Shown: piece after piece, positions 53,093 through 63,860 of the stretch | How the letters are laid out: every line of letters begins with the position of its first letter | Numbering within the stretch: position 1 is the first letter of the stretch | NCBI GenBank assembly: GCA_022036555.1 | Contig: CM039133.1 | Coordinates: 5,397,184-5,461,183, forward strand | DNA length: 64,000 bases | Direction: 5' to 3' | Origin: Microstegium vimineum | Lineage: Eukaryota; Streptophyta; Magnoliopsida; Poales; Poaceae | Made by a program: the position numbers and the translations under genes | The notes under the pieces: generated by a model | The model's input: only the letters and a program-made list of their open reading frames with translations | What the model was told of the DNA's origin: nothing | Database searches by the model: none

Positions 53093-56000
53093 TCAGGTAG
53101 CAGCAGGCAGGATTGCTTCCTGGAGGTCGGCGATTCCATCACCCGCCAGATCGATAAGGGCCTTGTTTACCTCCATTGTTGGGTCATCATCCAGGTTGAA
53201 CATCTCGGCAAGCGCAGCAATCACCTGGTCCGGTAGCGGCCCATTGAACATGGCAACAAATTCCTGCAAGGCAGTTTCAGCAGGTTGGTGGTCATCTTGC
53301 AAGAGCCCCAACTTCTTGCACAGGTTCTGTTGTGCACGCTGCATCTGCGACATGGGTCGATTTTTGGCAAGGCATGCACTGCGACGTACCGATGACATGT
53401 CGAAGACTCGGCGCTGGCGTCTGCGTCGTTGTATGCTGGTGGTGCTTTCAATGGGCTAGGGTTGTTCTGAATGATTGGCAGCATCATGTTGGCAAAGAGA
53501 GCAGCAACCCCTATTGGCGATTGTTCCTCAAGAAGAGGCCTGTTACTATCAGCAGGATAAGCTGTTTCAGGGACATTAGTATTCTGAATGTTTAGACCTG
53601 CAAAGAGTGCTTGAAAGCTTGTCGCCTGCAAGTTGACAGTTGGTGAGGTTGGCTGTGATATCTGTTGCATGTTGATGGTCGGAGGGGCAGGCGCATATGC
53701 CCCTGTCGATTGAAGCTGCAGCTGCTGTAGGGCCTGGTCCACCGCGTCGATGGAGCACACAACTGCCGGCAGCGCAACTGTGGGTAGAGTTGTTGTCGCG
53801 CCTTGTGCCGGAATGTCTCGAAGAAGGCGCGCGAAGATGGTGGACGTTGGGACTGTAGTAGTCGACGCAACGTGCTTCGGTGGGGCGGACGAGGCTTCAT
53901 TCCCGTTGGGGGCCATAAGGCCTCCGATGGTCGGGGGAGCCTCCATCAGCCCCAGGTTTACCACCAGCGTGCATGCTTTGCTGATGTAGTCGTTCAGGAG
54001 TGCCTCCATGGATGTCGTGAAGCCTTGGGTTACCTTCTCATCGCCCGAACAGCTGATGATACGCTGTATGGCGTCTTGGAGCGTTGCAGCATGGACCCTG
54101 AATAGGTCCTGGAGCCTGCAGTTCTGCACATTCTATAGAAGGCTCAGCTATGGCAGTGCCTCTGGAAGGTCTTCAGGCGCCTTGGAAACATCCTGTTGGT
54201 GCCCTTGGTGCCTCCCGCCCTGTCCCGATACTCGATTGCGGGGCAAGCGGGAGCGCTCGCGGTACAGCGAAGCATTGTCGTTGTAGCGGTCCCAATAGTC
54301 GCGGCCACGCCCACGAGCATCGCGACCCCCATGGTCGCGGTCATCGTGGTCCCCGTCATCGTCGTGGTGGCGCCTGCGGTTGTGACCTAGGTCATAGCCC
54401 GGGTGGTCGTTGTTGTACTTGCTTCTGGAGCGACGGTCGTCATGGCGTCGCTCAGCCTTGCTGCCATCGCCACATTGATTGATGCCATGGCTGGAATGCG
54501 GGGGTGGCGGGTGGTGGGGGAATTCCCCAAAAGCTCGCGGCGGCACCTGGTTACCATCAATGACACCCAAATGCCATTCTGGGAGGCGACGCTTACCAGG
54601 GGAGAATTTGCCATTGTTGTCGACGGTGGACACGGTGTAGCCGTGGATTTCTTCAAGGTGGATGATGACGCCATGCTTGCGCCCATGCTGCCAGTACTCT
54701 GGCGGCCTCTCCGACACCACAATGGATGCTAGAACCGGATCCTTGGCCCGACTGGTGAAGGTCAGCCAGACCTTCTTGGGGATGAGGCTCGGATTCGCGG
54801 TCCAAGCCCACAGGTCCACCGTCTTCGTCTCAGTTGGATGCAGAAGGTTGGTTTCAATGGTCTCTAGAGCACAGCACCTGCTGATGATCCTCTCCACAAT
54901 CTCTGCATCCCAGGCATGGTTCGGGATGCCGTCGAGGAAGAGCTTGACCCTGAAAAGCAAGGTAACGACGAGGGCGTTCTTTAGGTTGCGCCACTTGATG
55001 AAGTGGATGTGGATGTCGTGGCGCTTGGCGAAGCCCTGCTTGAGGGCCTGGACGCAGTGGTGGCGATGCTGGAACTTGATGAGGAAAGTCTCGGGGAAGT
55101 GCTTGGTGACGGTGACCTCGCCATGACGTAGCCTGAACTCGTTGCGCAGCGCCGTCTCCACCTCCTAGGCGCCCATGCCTGGCGGTGCCGTGTCTTCCCA
55201 CTCGCGCAGATTCGCATCGATGGCGTAGGAGGTTGGGATGAGGCAATCATCCTCTTCCGGGCGGGTCACCGGATCCCCTAGCATCGCCATGGCAGCCGAG
55301 GTCGAAGTCAGGGGCGGTGGCGGGAGGACGTCGTCCCTCAGAGCCGGGAGGGGTCGTAGCGGCTTGCCCGAATTTCTCTCTGGCCTTGCTCGGCAGTCAC
55401 GTTCCCTGTGGCCGGAGCGTCGGCAGCGGAAGCAGCGGACAGGATCTCGACAATAGGCAACTCTGTGGTCAGTCGCGAGACACACAAAACATCTCCGGTC
55501 CGTTTTGCTACGGAACACGCTTAGAGCAGAGGGAGCTTGGAAACTTGCTTCGCTTGAATGCGCTTCGCGGCGATGTGGCCCTGGGCATTGGGTCGTTGGG
55601 GAGGGAATTGAATTCCGCCACCATATATTTCTTTCGTACCTCGTTCCAGCCCGGCTCTGGTGAATTGAATTCTCCTAGGTAGCGGCTCCCCCGTTGCGGC
55701 TTCTGCTGGTAGCCAGCTGCAATGCGATGCGACGGATTGCCAGTACCAGCCCCGCGGCGAGAGGGCGAGGCCTCGGCGAAGACTGGCTTGTGATTAGTGC
55801 CCCTCCTGGGCGCCGAGCTGCGACATGACGGAGCGCCAGGGCCGGCCGCGCGGTGATGTGACGAGGCCTGAGCGGTAACACAGCTGGAGTAAGAGCTCCT
55901 CCTGGGCGCAGTAATGACGGATTTGAGACGCCGGTGCTGAGGTTGGTGAAGCGCGTCCTTCTGCTTGAATGCGGCTGCCCCTGTTCTGACTACCTTAGCG

Positions 56001-56284
56001 AAAAAGATCTTCTTGGGCCTTGCCGGTGTGGAATCCGGCGTGGCAGGAACCACTCGGTCGTCGTCCAGCTCCGGGCGGCGCGTGTCGACGGAAAAAAAAG
56101 CCAGATCCGCTCCGGTCGAGGTAGCTGCTGGGCTGCGAGGGCTGTCTGGGCATGGTAGAGTGTCGGAAGGCACTGGGGCTAAACGGATCTGGGAGGTGGG
56201 GCTTGGGCGGCGGAGGATTTGGCGTGGCGGCGGGTTGCGTACGGTCGTCGCCCGTGAGGGGGACGCAGCGGGTTGGGCGAACAT
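53093..56284 (-). pseudogene. LINE ORF1 (nucleic-acid-binding protein), frameshifted
   Basis: Starts MFAQPAASPSRATTV.., with about 250 codons of Pro/Arg/Ser-rich sequence. The frame changes near 55520 into two CCHC-like knuckles, ..RCFVCLATDHRVAYCRDPVRCFRC and RRSGHRERDCRARPE... A TAG at 55165 precedes an RRM/DUF4283-like segment (..HFPETFLIKFQHRHHCVQAL.., ..RVKLFLDGIPNHAWD..) and an Arg/His/Asp-rich stretch. A stop at 54148 follows, then an Ala/Thr/Pro-rich part. Another frame change near 53400 leads to the conserved end ..RRSACLAKNRPMSQMQRAQ.., stopping at 53093. It binds LINE RNA. Confidence 0.82.
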
Positions 56285-56334
56285 CGTGGCAGGGCCCTGC
56301 TAACGCTTGAGCTTGTTTAATGATTAGTTAACTT

Positions 56335-56578
56335 GATCCACAACTATTAGATGTGTGATGTTGTAGTTGTACCTTTGACAAATTCTCCCCACAATGCATG
56401 TTTACTGTGTGGTTTCCACAATTTCGTACCGCAAATGATTAAATTCACATGTTCGGAGTTCAGACAACTGAATGTACATGTCACATATATGCAGAACAAA
56501 ATGAATTACTTTTAGTTCCATCATGATTGTTTTGAAGGTCACGCGAGGATTCATCACCTCGACCAGCCACAGCAGCAA
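56335..56578 (+). other. Upstream region of the ribosome-inactivating-protein-like fragment
   Basis: Continuation of the pre-LINE flank. AT-rich, no clear TATA box, and no other gene. Confidence 0.4.
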
Positions 56579-56951
56579 CATGGGTGATGATCCAGTGAAA
56601 TTCAATTTCTCGTCGGCGAGCGACACACAGCGCTTCCGGGAATTCATCAATGACTTGCGCGTCAGGCTCCGAAACGATACCCTGCCGTATGTTATTCAGG
56701 ATGCCATGAGACTTCCAACACAGGACGACAACGGATATCAATGGATGAATCTGGAGCTCAGCACCGCTGAACACACCATTACAGTGAGGCTGCGAACTGA
56801 CAACCTCTACGTTGCTGGCTTCCGCAACGGCGCTGGGACGTGGTTTGAGCTTAGGCACAACGACGGCCATGGATCGGTGATAGAGGGATCTACTCTTCTC
56901 CGCGTCAGTGAGAGTTACACTGGCACTGGCAACATCCTTAGAACTAAATGA
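56579..56951 (+). pseudogene. Ribosome-inactivating-protein-like N-terminal fragment
   Basis: From the ATG at 56579 a 124-codon frame (open upstream to 56523) shows the N-terminal half pattern of the RIP fold. An early ..RFREFINDLRVRL.. helix is followed by a strand with ..LRTDNLYVAGFRNGAGTW.., a recognisable RIP-family segment. The normal family length is about 250-280 residues, with the catalytic Glu/Arg pair in the C-terminal half. That half is absent, so the fragment has no expected rRNA N-glycosidase activity. The frame ends at TGA 56949-56951 just before a Stowaway remnant. Grass genomes have many RIP-like genes; the assignment is by motif only. Confidence 0.62.
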
Positions 56952-56955
56952 GGTA

Positions 56956-57010
56956 CTCTCTCGATCTCAAATTATAAGACATTTCAAAAATCTTGGAAGG
57001 TTAAAGCATC
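56956..57010. mobile_element. Stowaway-like MITE remnant (left end)
   Basis: TA then CTCTCTCGATCTCAAATTAT, a decayed Stowaway terminus. No right terminus is found, so only part of the element remains. It separates the two RIP-like pieces. Confidence 0.5.
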
Positions 57011-57034
57011 TCAAATTTGACTAAACACATATGA

Positions 57035-57131
57035 ATGCATGTATACACGGGTGGGAACAATAAATACAAGAGCGTTCAAATTCGGCGTGGCGCTGTGGAA
57101 GAGGCCATCAATGGGTTGTCTGCTTACGACA
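57035..57131 (+). pseudogene. Second RIP-like piece, cut by a CACTA insertion
   Basis: A short frame reading ..YTGGNNKYKSVQIRRG.. then ..VEEAINGLSAYD, which resembles the middle helix region of RIP proteins. It lies directly upstream of CACTAC at 57132. It is in a different frame from the first piece and 83 bp after its stop. The downstream catalytic part is not in the window. Confidence 0.45.
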
Positions 57132-59648
57132 CACTACTACACAAACGGCCTTTGGTCGATGGCCCAAAAACCCCTCTAGTCCCGCCTCATTTTACGTTCG
57201 GGACGAAAAACTCCTTTAGTCCCGGTTGGAAAGGTTCCTGTCCAACGGCTAGGTTGTCAGGGCGTGTCAGGCAGGGAACTTTAGTCCCGGTTGGTGGTGG
57301 AGATTTAGTCCCGGTTGGTAACATCAACCGGGACTAAAACATTTGTCCCGGTTTATGGCTCTAACCGGGAGCAAATCGTGGACTTTAGTTCGGGTTGGTG
57401 TTACTAACCGGGACTAAATCTCCACGCCCCTATTTTAACTATTCTCTTCTTCCCCGATCGAGCTCTCACTGTTTACCCGAGAGCTCACATTGTTCTTGTT
57501 GTTCTTGTTGTGTTCTTTCTTGTTGTTGCTTCGTCTCCGGCCATCGACCGATTTCGACGTTTCTACGCATCCTTCTACTTATTTGAAAGGTTACTTACTT
57601 CATCCTCTTATGTTTTATTGCATCGTATGTCATTTTCTTGCTCTCTAATCACTTGTTGGAAGGTTATTATTACTAGCTAATTAAAACGTTATTCTCTAGC
57701 TCTCATGTTCACGCTCGGTACATTGTACATAAAATTGTAATACTTTAATTTACAACTGGTCACTTTCCATTGCTAGTATGGGTTCGAGAATATTTTATGG
57801 AATATTAGATTTTTAATTTATTTTTTTAGGAAATCTAGAAAATATAGAATATTGGGTGAAGTAATCAATTAAAACTTATATATATATATATATATGAAAT
57901 CCCTTTCATTGGTAGTATGTATGCCACATTTTTTGGTTTAGTTTATAATATATAATGGGAAATTTGGGTCTTTTTAAATTTATTTACAAACATTAAAAAA
58001 TTAGTAACATGATATGTCATCTAATATGCAGTCGATGACACGCTATTGGATGTACAATGTCGATCGCTGCTCCAAAGAGTTCATTGATGACGTGCATTAT
58101 TTCTTAAGAGTGGTCGATGGAAACAAACAGGGTGGTTTCATACGCTGTCCATGCGCTCCGTGTCAGAATTTGAGGGAATTTTCAAGCTCAAGGATTATTC
58201 ACTCATACTTGTTGAAGTCAGGTTTCATGTTAAACTATATTTGTTGGACCAAACACGAAGAAACCGGGGTTATGATGGAAGAAGGTGAAGAAGAAGAGGA
58301 AGAATTGTGCCCTGACGACATCATCACTTAATTTGGTGACTTTAATGATACTGCAATAGGAGAAGGTGAAGAAGAGGCAGGGGCAGAAGAGGCACTGGCT
58401 GAAGATGATGCTTTTGCTAATATCATTCGTGAGGCACAAATGGATTGTGAGAGTGAAAAGGAGAAGGCTAAGTTTGACCGCATGCTAGAGGATCACAATA
58501 AATTACTATACCCGACCGCCGAAGACGGGCAAAAGAAGTTGGGTACAACACTGGAGTTGCTACAATGGAAGACAGAGAGTGGCCTATCCGACAAGGCGTT
58601 TGGGAAATTACTGAAGATCCAGAAAAAGATGCTTCCGAAGCATAACGAACTGCCCAACACTACGTACGAAACAAAAAAGATCGTCTGTCCTTTCGGATTA
58701 GAAATCGAGAAGATACATGCATGTCCTAATGACTGCATACTTTACCGTGGCAAGGCCTACGAGAATTTGGCTGTGTGCCCCGTATGTGAAGCTTCTCTGT
58801 ATAAGATCAAGAGAGATGACCCTGACGATGTTGAAGGCGAAGAAAATCCCATAAAGAAAATCCCCGTCAAGCTTATGTGGTATGCTCCTATAATACCACG
58901 CCTGAAACGTCTATTCTGAATCAGTGACCATGCTAAGTTGTTGCGATGACACAAAGAAGACCGTAAGGTAGACAACATGCTAAGACACCCTGCTGATGGT
59001 TCCCAGTGGAGAGAAATAGACATAGAATACAAGGAGCTCGCAGACGACGCACGGAACTTAATATTTAGTTTAAGTACGGATGGTTTTAATCCTTTTGGGG
59101 ACCACAACAGTAGTCATAGCACCTGGCCTGTAACTATGTGTATCTACAACCTTCCTCCATGGTTGTGCATGAAGCAAAAGTTTGTTATGATGTCGGTGCT
59201 CATCCAAGGCCCGAGGCAACCTGGCAACAACATCGATGTCTACCTGAGGCCATTAGTTGACGAACTCCTGCTTTTATGGAGCAAACCAGGTGTACGTACG
59301 TGGGATGAGTATAAACATGAGCACTTTGACCTGCGAGCTTTAATGTTCGTAATAATCAATGATTGGCCTGCTCTAAATAATCTCTCAGGACAAACAAACA
59401 AGGGGTACAATGCATGCACACACTGTTTTGATGACATTGAGAGTGTATATTTGAAAAAAATCTAGAAAGGTTGTGTACCATGTGCATCGTCGGTTTCTTT
59501 CTACGAATCACCAGGCTAGAAAGAAAGGAAAGCATTTTAATGGCAAGCCAGACCACCGGAAGAAGCCTCAAACACAGAACAGGAGAAGATGTACTTGAGA
59601 TGGTCAAGGATCTGAAAGTAGTCTTTAGAAAGGGACAGGACAGCGAGC
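57132..59648 (+). mobile_element. Coding CACTA transposon, 5' part, cut by an LTR retrotransposon
   Basis: Terminus CACTACTACACAAACGGCC, then TTTAGTCCCGGTTGGT / ACCGGGACTAAA subterminal units to 57420, then a TNP2-type transposase on the plus strand. Sequence identity stops at 59648, where an LTR (TGTTGACGG..) begins. The remainder is right of the window. It is the same terminal family as the 389-bp MITE at 10647, for which it (or a relative) is a plausible transposase source. Confidence 0.87.
58032..59648 (+). pseudogene. TNP2-type transposase of the 57-kb CACTA (stops and a frameshift)
   Basis: The ATG at 58032 starts MTRYWMYNVDRCSKEF.., a Transposase-associated domain (..RCPCAPCQNLREF.., ..YLLKSGFMLNYICWTKHEE..), followed by an acidic linker. 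TAA at 58329-58331 and TGA at 58917-58919 interrupt a single frame that continues with TNP2 core motifs: ..KIHACPNDCILYRGKAYENLAVCPVC.., ..RHPADGSQWREID.., ..DGFNPFGDHNSSHSTWPV.. and ..PLVDELLLLWSKPG... A frame change near 59460, at an A run, precedes the last piece, which the LTR insertion ends. Confidence 0.9.
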
Positions 59649-60070
59649 TGTTGACGGTCCTTAAGTACCAAATTCAACCGTTAACTAAACAAGGATAAGG
59701 ATCTAAATGAAACCAATAGCTAGAAATAAGGTTTATACTGACAGAATTTCATGAGTTTTGGTGAATGTATATTTTTGCAGGGGGATATCAGGAAATATGG
59801 AGGAAAGACCCACATGTAAGGATTACATAGAGATAATTATCATCCGCATGAAAAAGAATACTCTAGAAGGGTCAAGAAGGCGCGAGAAAAAATGAGAGGC
59901 CAAGGGGGCCCAGGGGTAGGGCGCCCGCCCTACCCCCTGGGGCGCCCGCCCTAGGGCAAGGCCCAATCAGGGTCTGCCTTGTGGGACCTCCCTCCACCGC
60001 CTTTAAGGTTTCATCTAAGACCTCCATTAAGGTCGGTTTGATCCAACGATTGACGTTCATTTGAGGAGGC

Positions 60071-60079
60071 TATATAAGG
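60071..60079 (+). promoter_or_regulatory. TATA box of the LTR promoter
   Basis: GGCTATATAAGGAAGG, 420 bp into the LTR, is the best core-promoter match. Confidence 0.6.
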
Positions 60080-60669
60080 AAGGCCTTTTGTCCCTGAGGA
60101 GAAGACCTAATATTCATTATTCATTATCCATCTCAAGAGGAGAAATCCCTGATCAAGCCCTAGAGCCACCACATCAACTAGATCTCTAGTTTAGCATAGC
60201 TACATAGGATTAGAACTAGGAGGAGTCAATCTTCGATTGGTTTCCAGATCTATCAAGAGGATTATTGGTAATTCTCTCTCTAGTTCTTCATTGTTCATCA
60301 TTTGTTCTTTAATATTATGAATATGACTTTGCTCTACTTCATTATATTGTTTGTGACTTTACTCTATTCGATTATGTTCTTAGTTATATTGTTCTTAGTC
60401 TATTATGATTATATACTTGGCGTAGTTAGATCTGAATCATATCCATGTTTAGGATCGTATAGCGTTTATCCATCAGTACTATGGGTAAATTATAGATATT
60501 GTGTAGGCATGGTGCCTAGACCGTATTTATCTGCGATTATTGTACCCTATATTTCGGATCGTAAGGTAGTTCGCAGGAGTGATAATCCTATTGAGTCCTC
60601 TGTAGTCCTTCTCTTGTTTATAGGACAGACAGAACAGTACTATTACGGGGAAATGATTGCTATCACTAT

Positions 60670-63140
60670 AATAGGAACCCCCATCTACCAACGTATGCCT
60701 AGCAACAGAAATAAAATTCGCTGCTACTTATCACGTATTCCACTTCCCACCCCTCTCGCCTATGTCTACGCGGCCACAAACGCAGATCGCAAATAGTCCA
60801 ACTGCCCTACACAAAAATATCAGGATTCACCGTGTCTTCTTGTATATCAATAGGCGGCGGCGGCCATAGGTGTCATCTGCGAATCCTCCTCCTCCTCTCT
60901 CTCTGATATCTTTCTCCATTAGGCTCCCTCGACAAGGTCCTTTAGATCCGGTGGCGGGCATGCACAAGGAGGCGGCGGGATCTCATGGATATGGTACCTT
61001 TGTCGTCTGCTACTCGATCCAACCTAGTCCAAGCCTGCATCTGCATCGATCTCCGGTGAGGATGAGCACCCAGGTATGACGTCTCACCTCTTAATTTATT
61101 GGAAGATTATTGTTTCTCTACAATTTCTCCTGTGGGGCTTGCAGTTGACCAAGCTGAGCGTGGCGACAACCACCTGGTCTCCCATGTTTAGGTTCTATAG
61201 CAACATGAGGTCACGACGTCTCCCAAGATGAGCACCCAGGTATGATGTCACCGTCGTTCCCCTTTCTACAAGGTCACTTGGTATTCCCTTCTCGATCTTT
61301 ATGTATCAGCACAACTGTCTCCACCTCTCGATCTTTCTGTATCAGCACAACTGTAACTGTCTGTTCACTATGTGTTCGATAGAATGTTTCACAGAGCTAC
61401 CACAAAAAATATTCACTAATTTTTGCCATATCAATCCTTGGAGACTGTCAAACAAGTTACGTTCTCAGGGAATCTGAGAAAAAACAGTAAGAAATTTACT
61501 TTGCATCTTCCATTTCTCTGAACTCACTGAATTTTTTTAGGTTCCAGTTTTGTTTGTACACAATAAATTGGAGCCATACTACAATAAACAGAATCATTCA
61601 GGCAGGATGAAGGATGAATGGCTCAGAAGTCATAAGATTATTACGTGAAGGTGTGTGGATCTGTTGACTGCCCTTCCACTAGATTCCTCTTTATGGCCTC
61701 CTTAGCTCCGATCTTTACCTTCTCCTTCACATTTGAGTTTTGGATTGGTTCGTCCTTTTCTGTTGGAACCATCTTAGTCATTACTAATTATTGGCTTTGA
61801 TATCAAAGTTTTAGTGGGAATTCGATTGCTTGTATGTATGACCAGGTATGTTGTTCTGATTTAAATTATTTGTCCAAAGGATTTAGGAATATGAAATTGC
61901 AAGTTCTCAAGTTAACGATCTCGTGGTAGAATAGTGGAATGTTATTCTACTTGTGTTTTTATTTTTTATGACTTGTTCTAATTATCTATTTATATATAGA
62001 TAGCAGGTGCCTGGGGACAAGAGCAATAGTGGTGGTGAGGCCAACAGCAGGGGCCAACAAGTAGCCAAGTACATCTCCAACATCTCTGCTACATCCTGTT
62101 AACTGTTCTCATTTCATCTGATTGATCAAGTTAACTGCACCCTTCTCATTGGATCTGATTGATCTGGTTAACATTGCTAACCATCTGATTATCTGATGGA
62201 TCTTCTATAACCTTTTGTTTTTTTAATATAGAGCTACTAGTTAATTGAAGAATTAAGATTTAAGAAATTAATGCCTAGCAAGGTTAGCATGCCTTTGTTC
62301 TATATGCATATTTACTTCACTACAATTTGGCATTGTCAGGTTGGACAGACTTGTACCTTATCTAATATAGTTTTTAGAAAAAAATAGAATACCTTTTGGC
62401 ATATTATTGTATGACTTAGAGTCTCTGAATTCTATCTACAGAAGATTCTTCATACAGCGAAGGGAAATGTTCAGGTGTAAAGTAAGAGTATTTATGCATC
62501 CAATTCCTTACTGTTTTAATGGCTTGTTCTATTTATCTTTTATAATTGAGTTGTGTATGAAATTTCAGGCATTGGGAAATGATCAATTCTTGCATGGCTG
62601 AAAGGACGTGGATGAAATGTGAAGAGACAAGGATTTGTAGAATAAGACTTGAGAGAGGAATGCATAAATAGACATTTTTATTTGACAATAGTTGTGTATT
62701 GTACACTATAATTAGATGGCTCCATCTTAGTTGATTGTAGTCGCAAAATATGTATGGGCATGGTACAATTATTTATTACTGAAATAGCCTTTTCAAGAGA
62801 TGTGATGATGTGTGTTCATCTAAGTATATTGCTTACACGTGGCAAAGTTATTTTTGCCTTCGTATAAAATATCAATCTAATAAAAAATTAATAAATCATC
62901 CGAAAACATATGGCTTACTATAGTCAGCAACACTTACAAGCGTTGGTACCATTAGCAGTTTTCCGTTGCTAGCTGGCAACGCTTGTAGATCCCAATTACC
63001 AACGCATATGTATCCATTGCTATAGATCGTAGCAACGCCACCTCTAGCAACGCATAATAGATGCGTTGGTATAGATCATAGCAACGCATATTTGGACTTT
63101 TAGCAACACATATATGTATTGCAAAAGGGGGTTTCGATTT
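60670..63140. mobile_element. Possible nested insertion with AGCAACGCAT subterminal motifs
   Basis: The left edge region has GGAACCCCC..CCAACGTATGCCTAGCAACA. The right edge region has clustered ..GTTGGTATAGATCATAGCAACGCAT.. and ends ..AGCAACACAT..GCAAAAGGGGGTTTC. The outer ends are roughly inverted (GAACCCCC / GGGGGTTTC). The inside looks exon/intron-like, with GC-rich 60850-61080, CCCAGGTATGA donors and a TTTCAGGCATTGGG acceptor near 62568, but no protein is recognised. Superfamily (Mutator, PIF or CACTA) and exact ends are not established. Confidence 0.35.
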
Positions 63141-63702
63141 GAGTGTATGTTTCTTATCTTCCTTAGTAATACTCACTACACATGAATATCTCTTCTCTCG
63201 CCATGATTGCCAAGTATAATTGCACTAATCATAGTATGTTAAACTGTATAGTTAAAAATGACTTAGGAAATATCTTTATAGTTCGTCCTAATTCCATGCT
63301 AATGTCTCGCTAGAATATCTGTTGAGGTGCTTATCCTTATCTTATCTGCCTACATATATGCTGATCAGTATTTATCTTTTATCACTATTCATTCATTATC
63401 TATATCTTATGCGACACTTATCCTGTATTGAGACAGATAGATGAATACTCTCCATTACACATGCAGTGATACTCATTACTCATTCCTTATTTATTCCTTA
63501 GTATCCCTTCCCAGTGGTAAAAATATAAATAACGATACCTGGAATACTCCTCGTTAAAATGCTACATCGGTATAATCTGTGCGCATGCAGAAACACATTT
63601 ATATATATTTAGAGCAATTGCATATTTCAATACCACATCTCTCTGTCATGCCGGGGATGACAACCTGGCTTAAGTGGCATAAGAGATGTCAACAAGCATT
63701 TT

Positions 63703-63720
63703 TGGCGCCGTTGCCGGGGA
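63703..63720 (+). promoter_or_regulatory. Primer binding site (tRNA-Asp type)
   Basis: TGGCGCCGTTGCCGGGGA, eight bases after the LTR end. Confidence 0.88.
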
Positions 63721-63860
63721 AGGTTGATTAGCTATCAAAAGGAATAAATGAGTTATCACTTGCATCACTAATATGATTGAGAAAACATCAATTCTCTACT
63801 CATACAGCCTTACCCTTGATCTTTGCCTATTTTTCCTATCATCTTTATACAGGGTAATGT

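Larger units (their letters stand above)
48993..56318 (-). mobile_element. L1-type LINE, near full length (7.3 kb)
   Basis: The minus-strand 3' end is an A run (T run at 48993-49001). AATGATTAGTTAACTT stands on both sides (48979-48994 and 56319-56334), a 16-bp target duplication typical of L1 retrotransposition. ORF1 starts 34 bp from the 5' end and ORF2 (endonuclease, reverse transcriptase, zf-RVT) follows. Both are broken by stops and frameshifts. It inserted in the copy-B duplication just upstream of the ribosome-inactivating-protein-like fragment. Confidence 0.93.
59649..63694 (+). repeat. 5' LTR (4,046 bp, apparently containing another insertion)
   Basis: Starts TGTTGACGGTCC and ends GAGATGTCAACA, giving inverted TGTTGAC/GTCAACA ends. 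Features: CCCGCCCTACCCCC..GGGGCGCCCGCCC repeats (59916-59955), a TATATAAGG box (60071-60079) and a long AT-rich 3' part. About 2.4 kb in the middle has a different character and is described separately. Confidence 0.78.

Noticed and set aside
54148..55161. A free-standing RNA-binding protein gene
   Set aside because: It is the central part of LINE ORF1, in the same strand and frame context, between the LINE target duplications.
60302..60796. 164-codon hydrophobic plus-strand frame
   Set aside because: AT-rich LTR sequence; Tyr/Leu/Ile-rich by composition, no membrane-protein family recognised.
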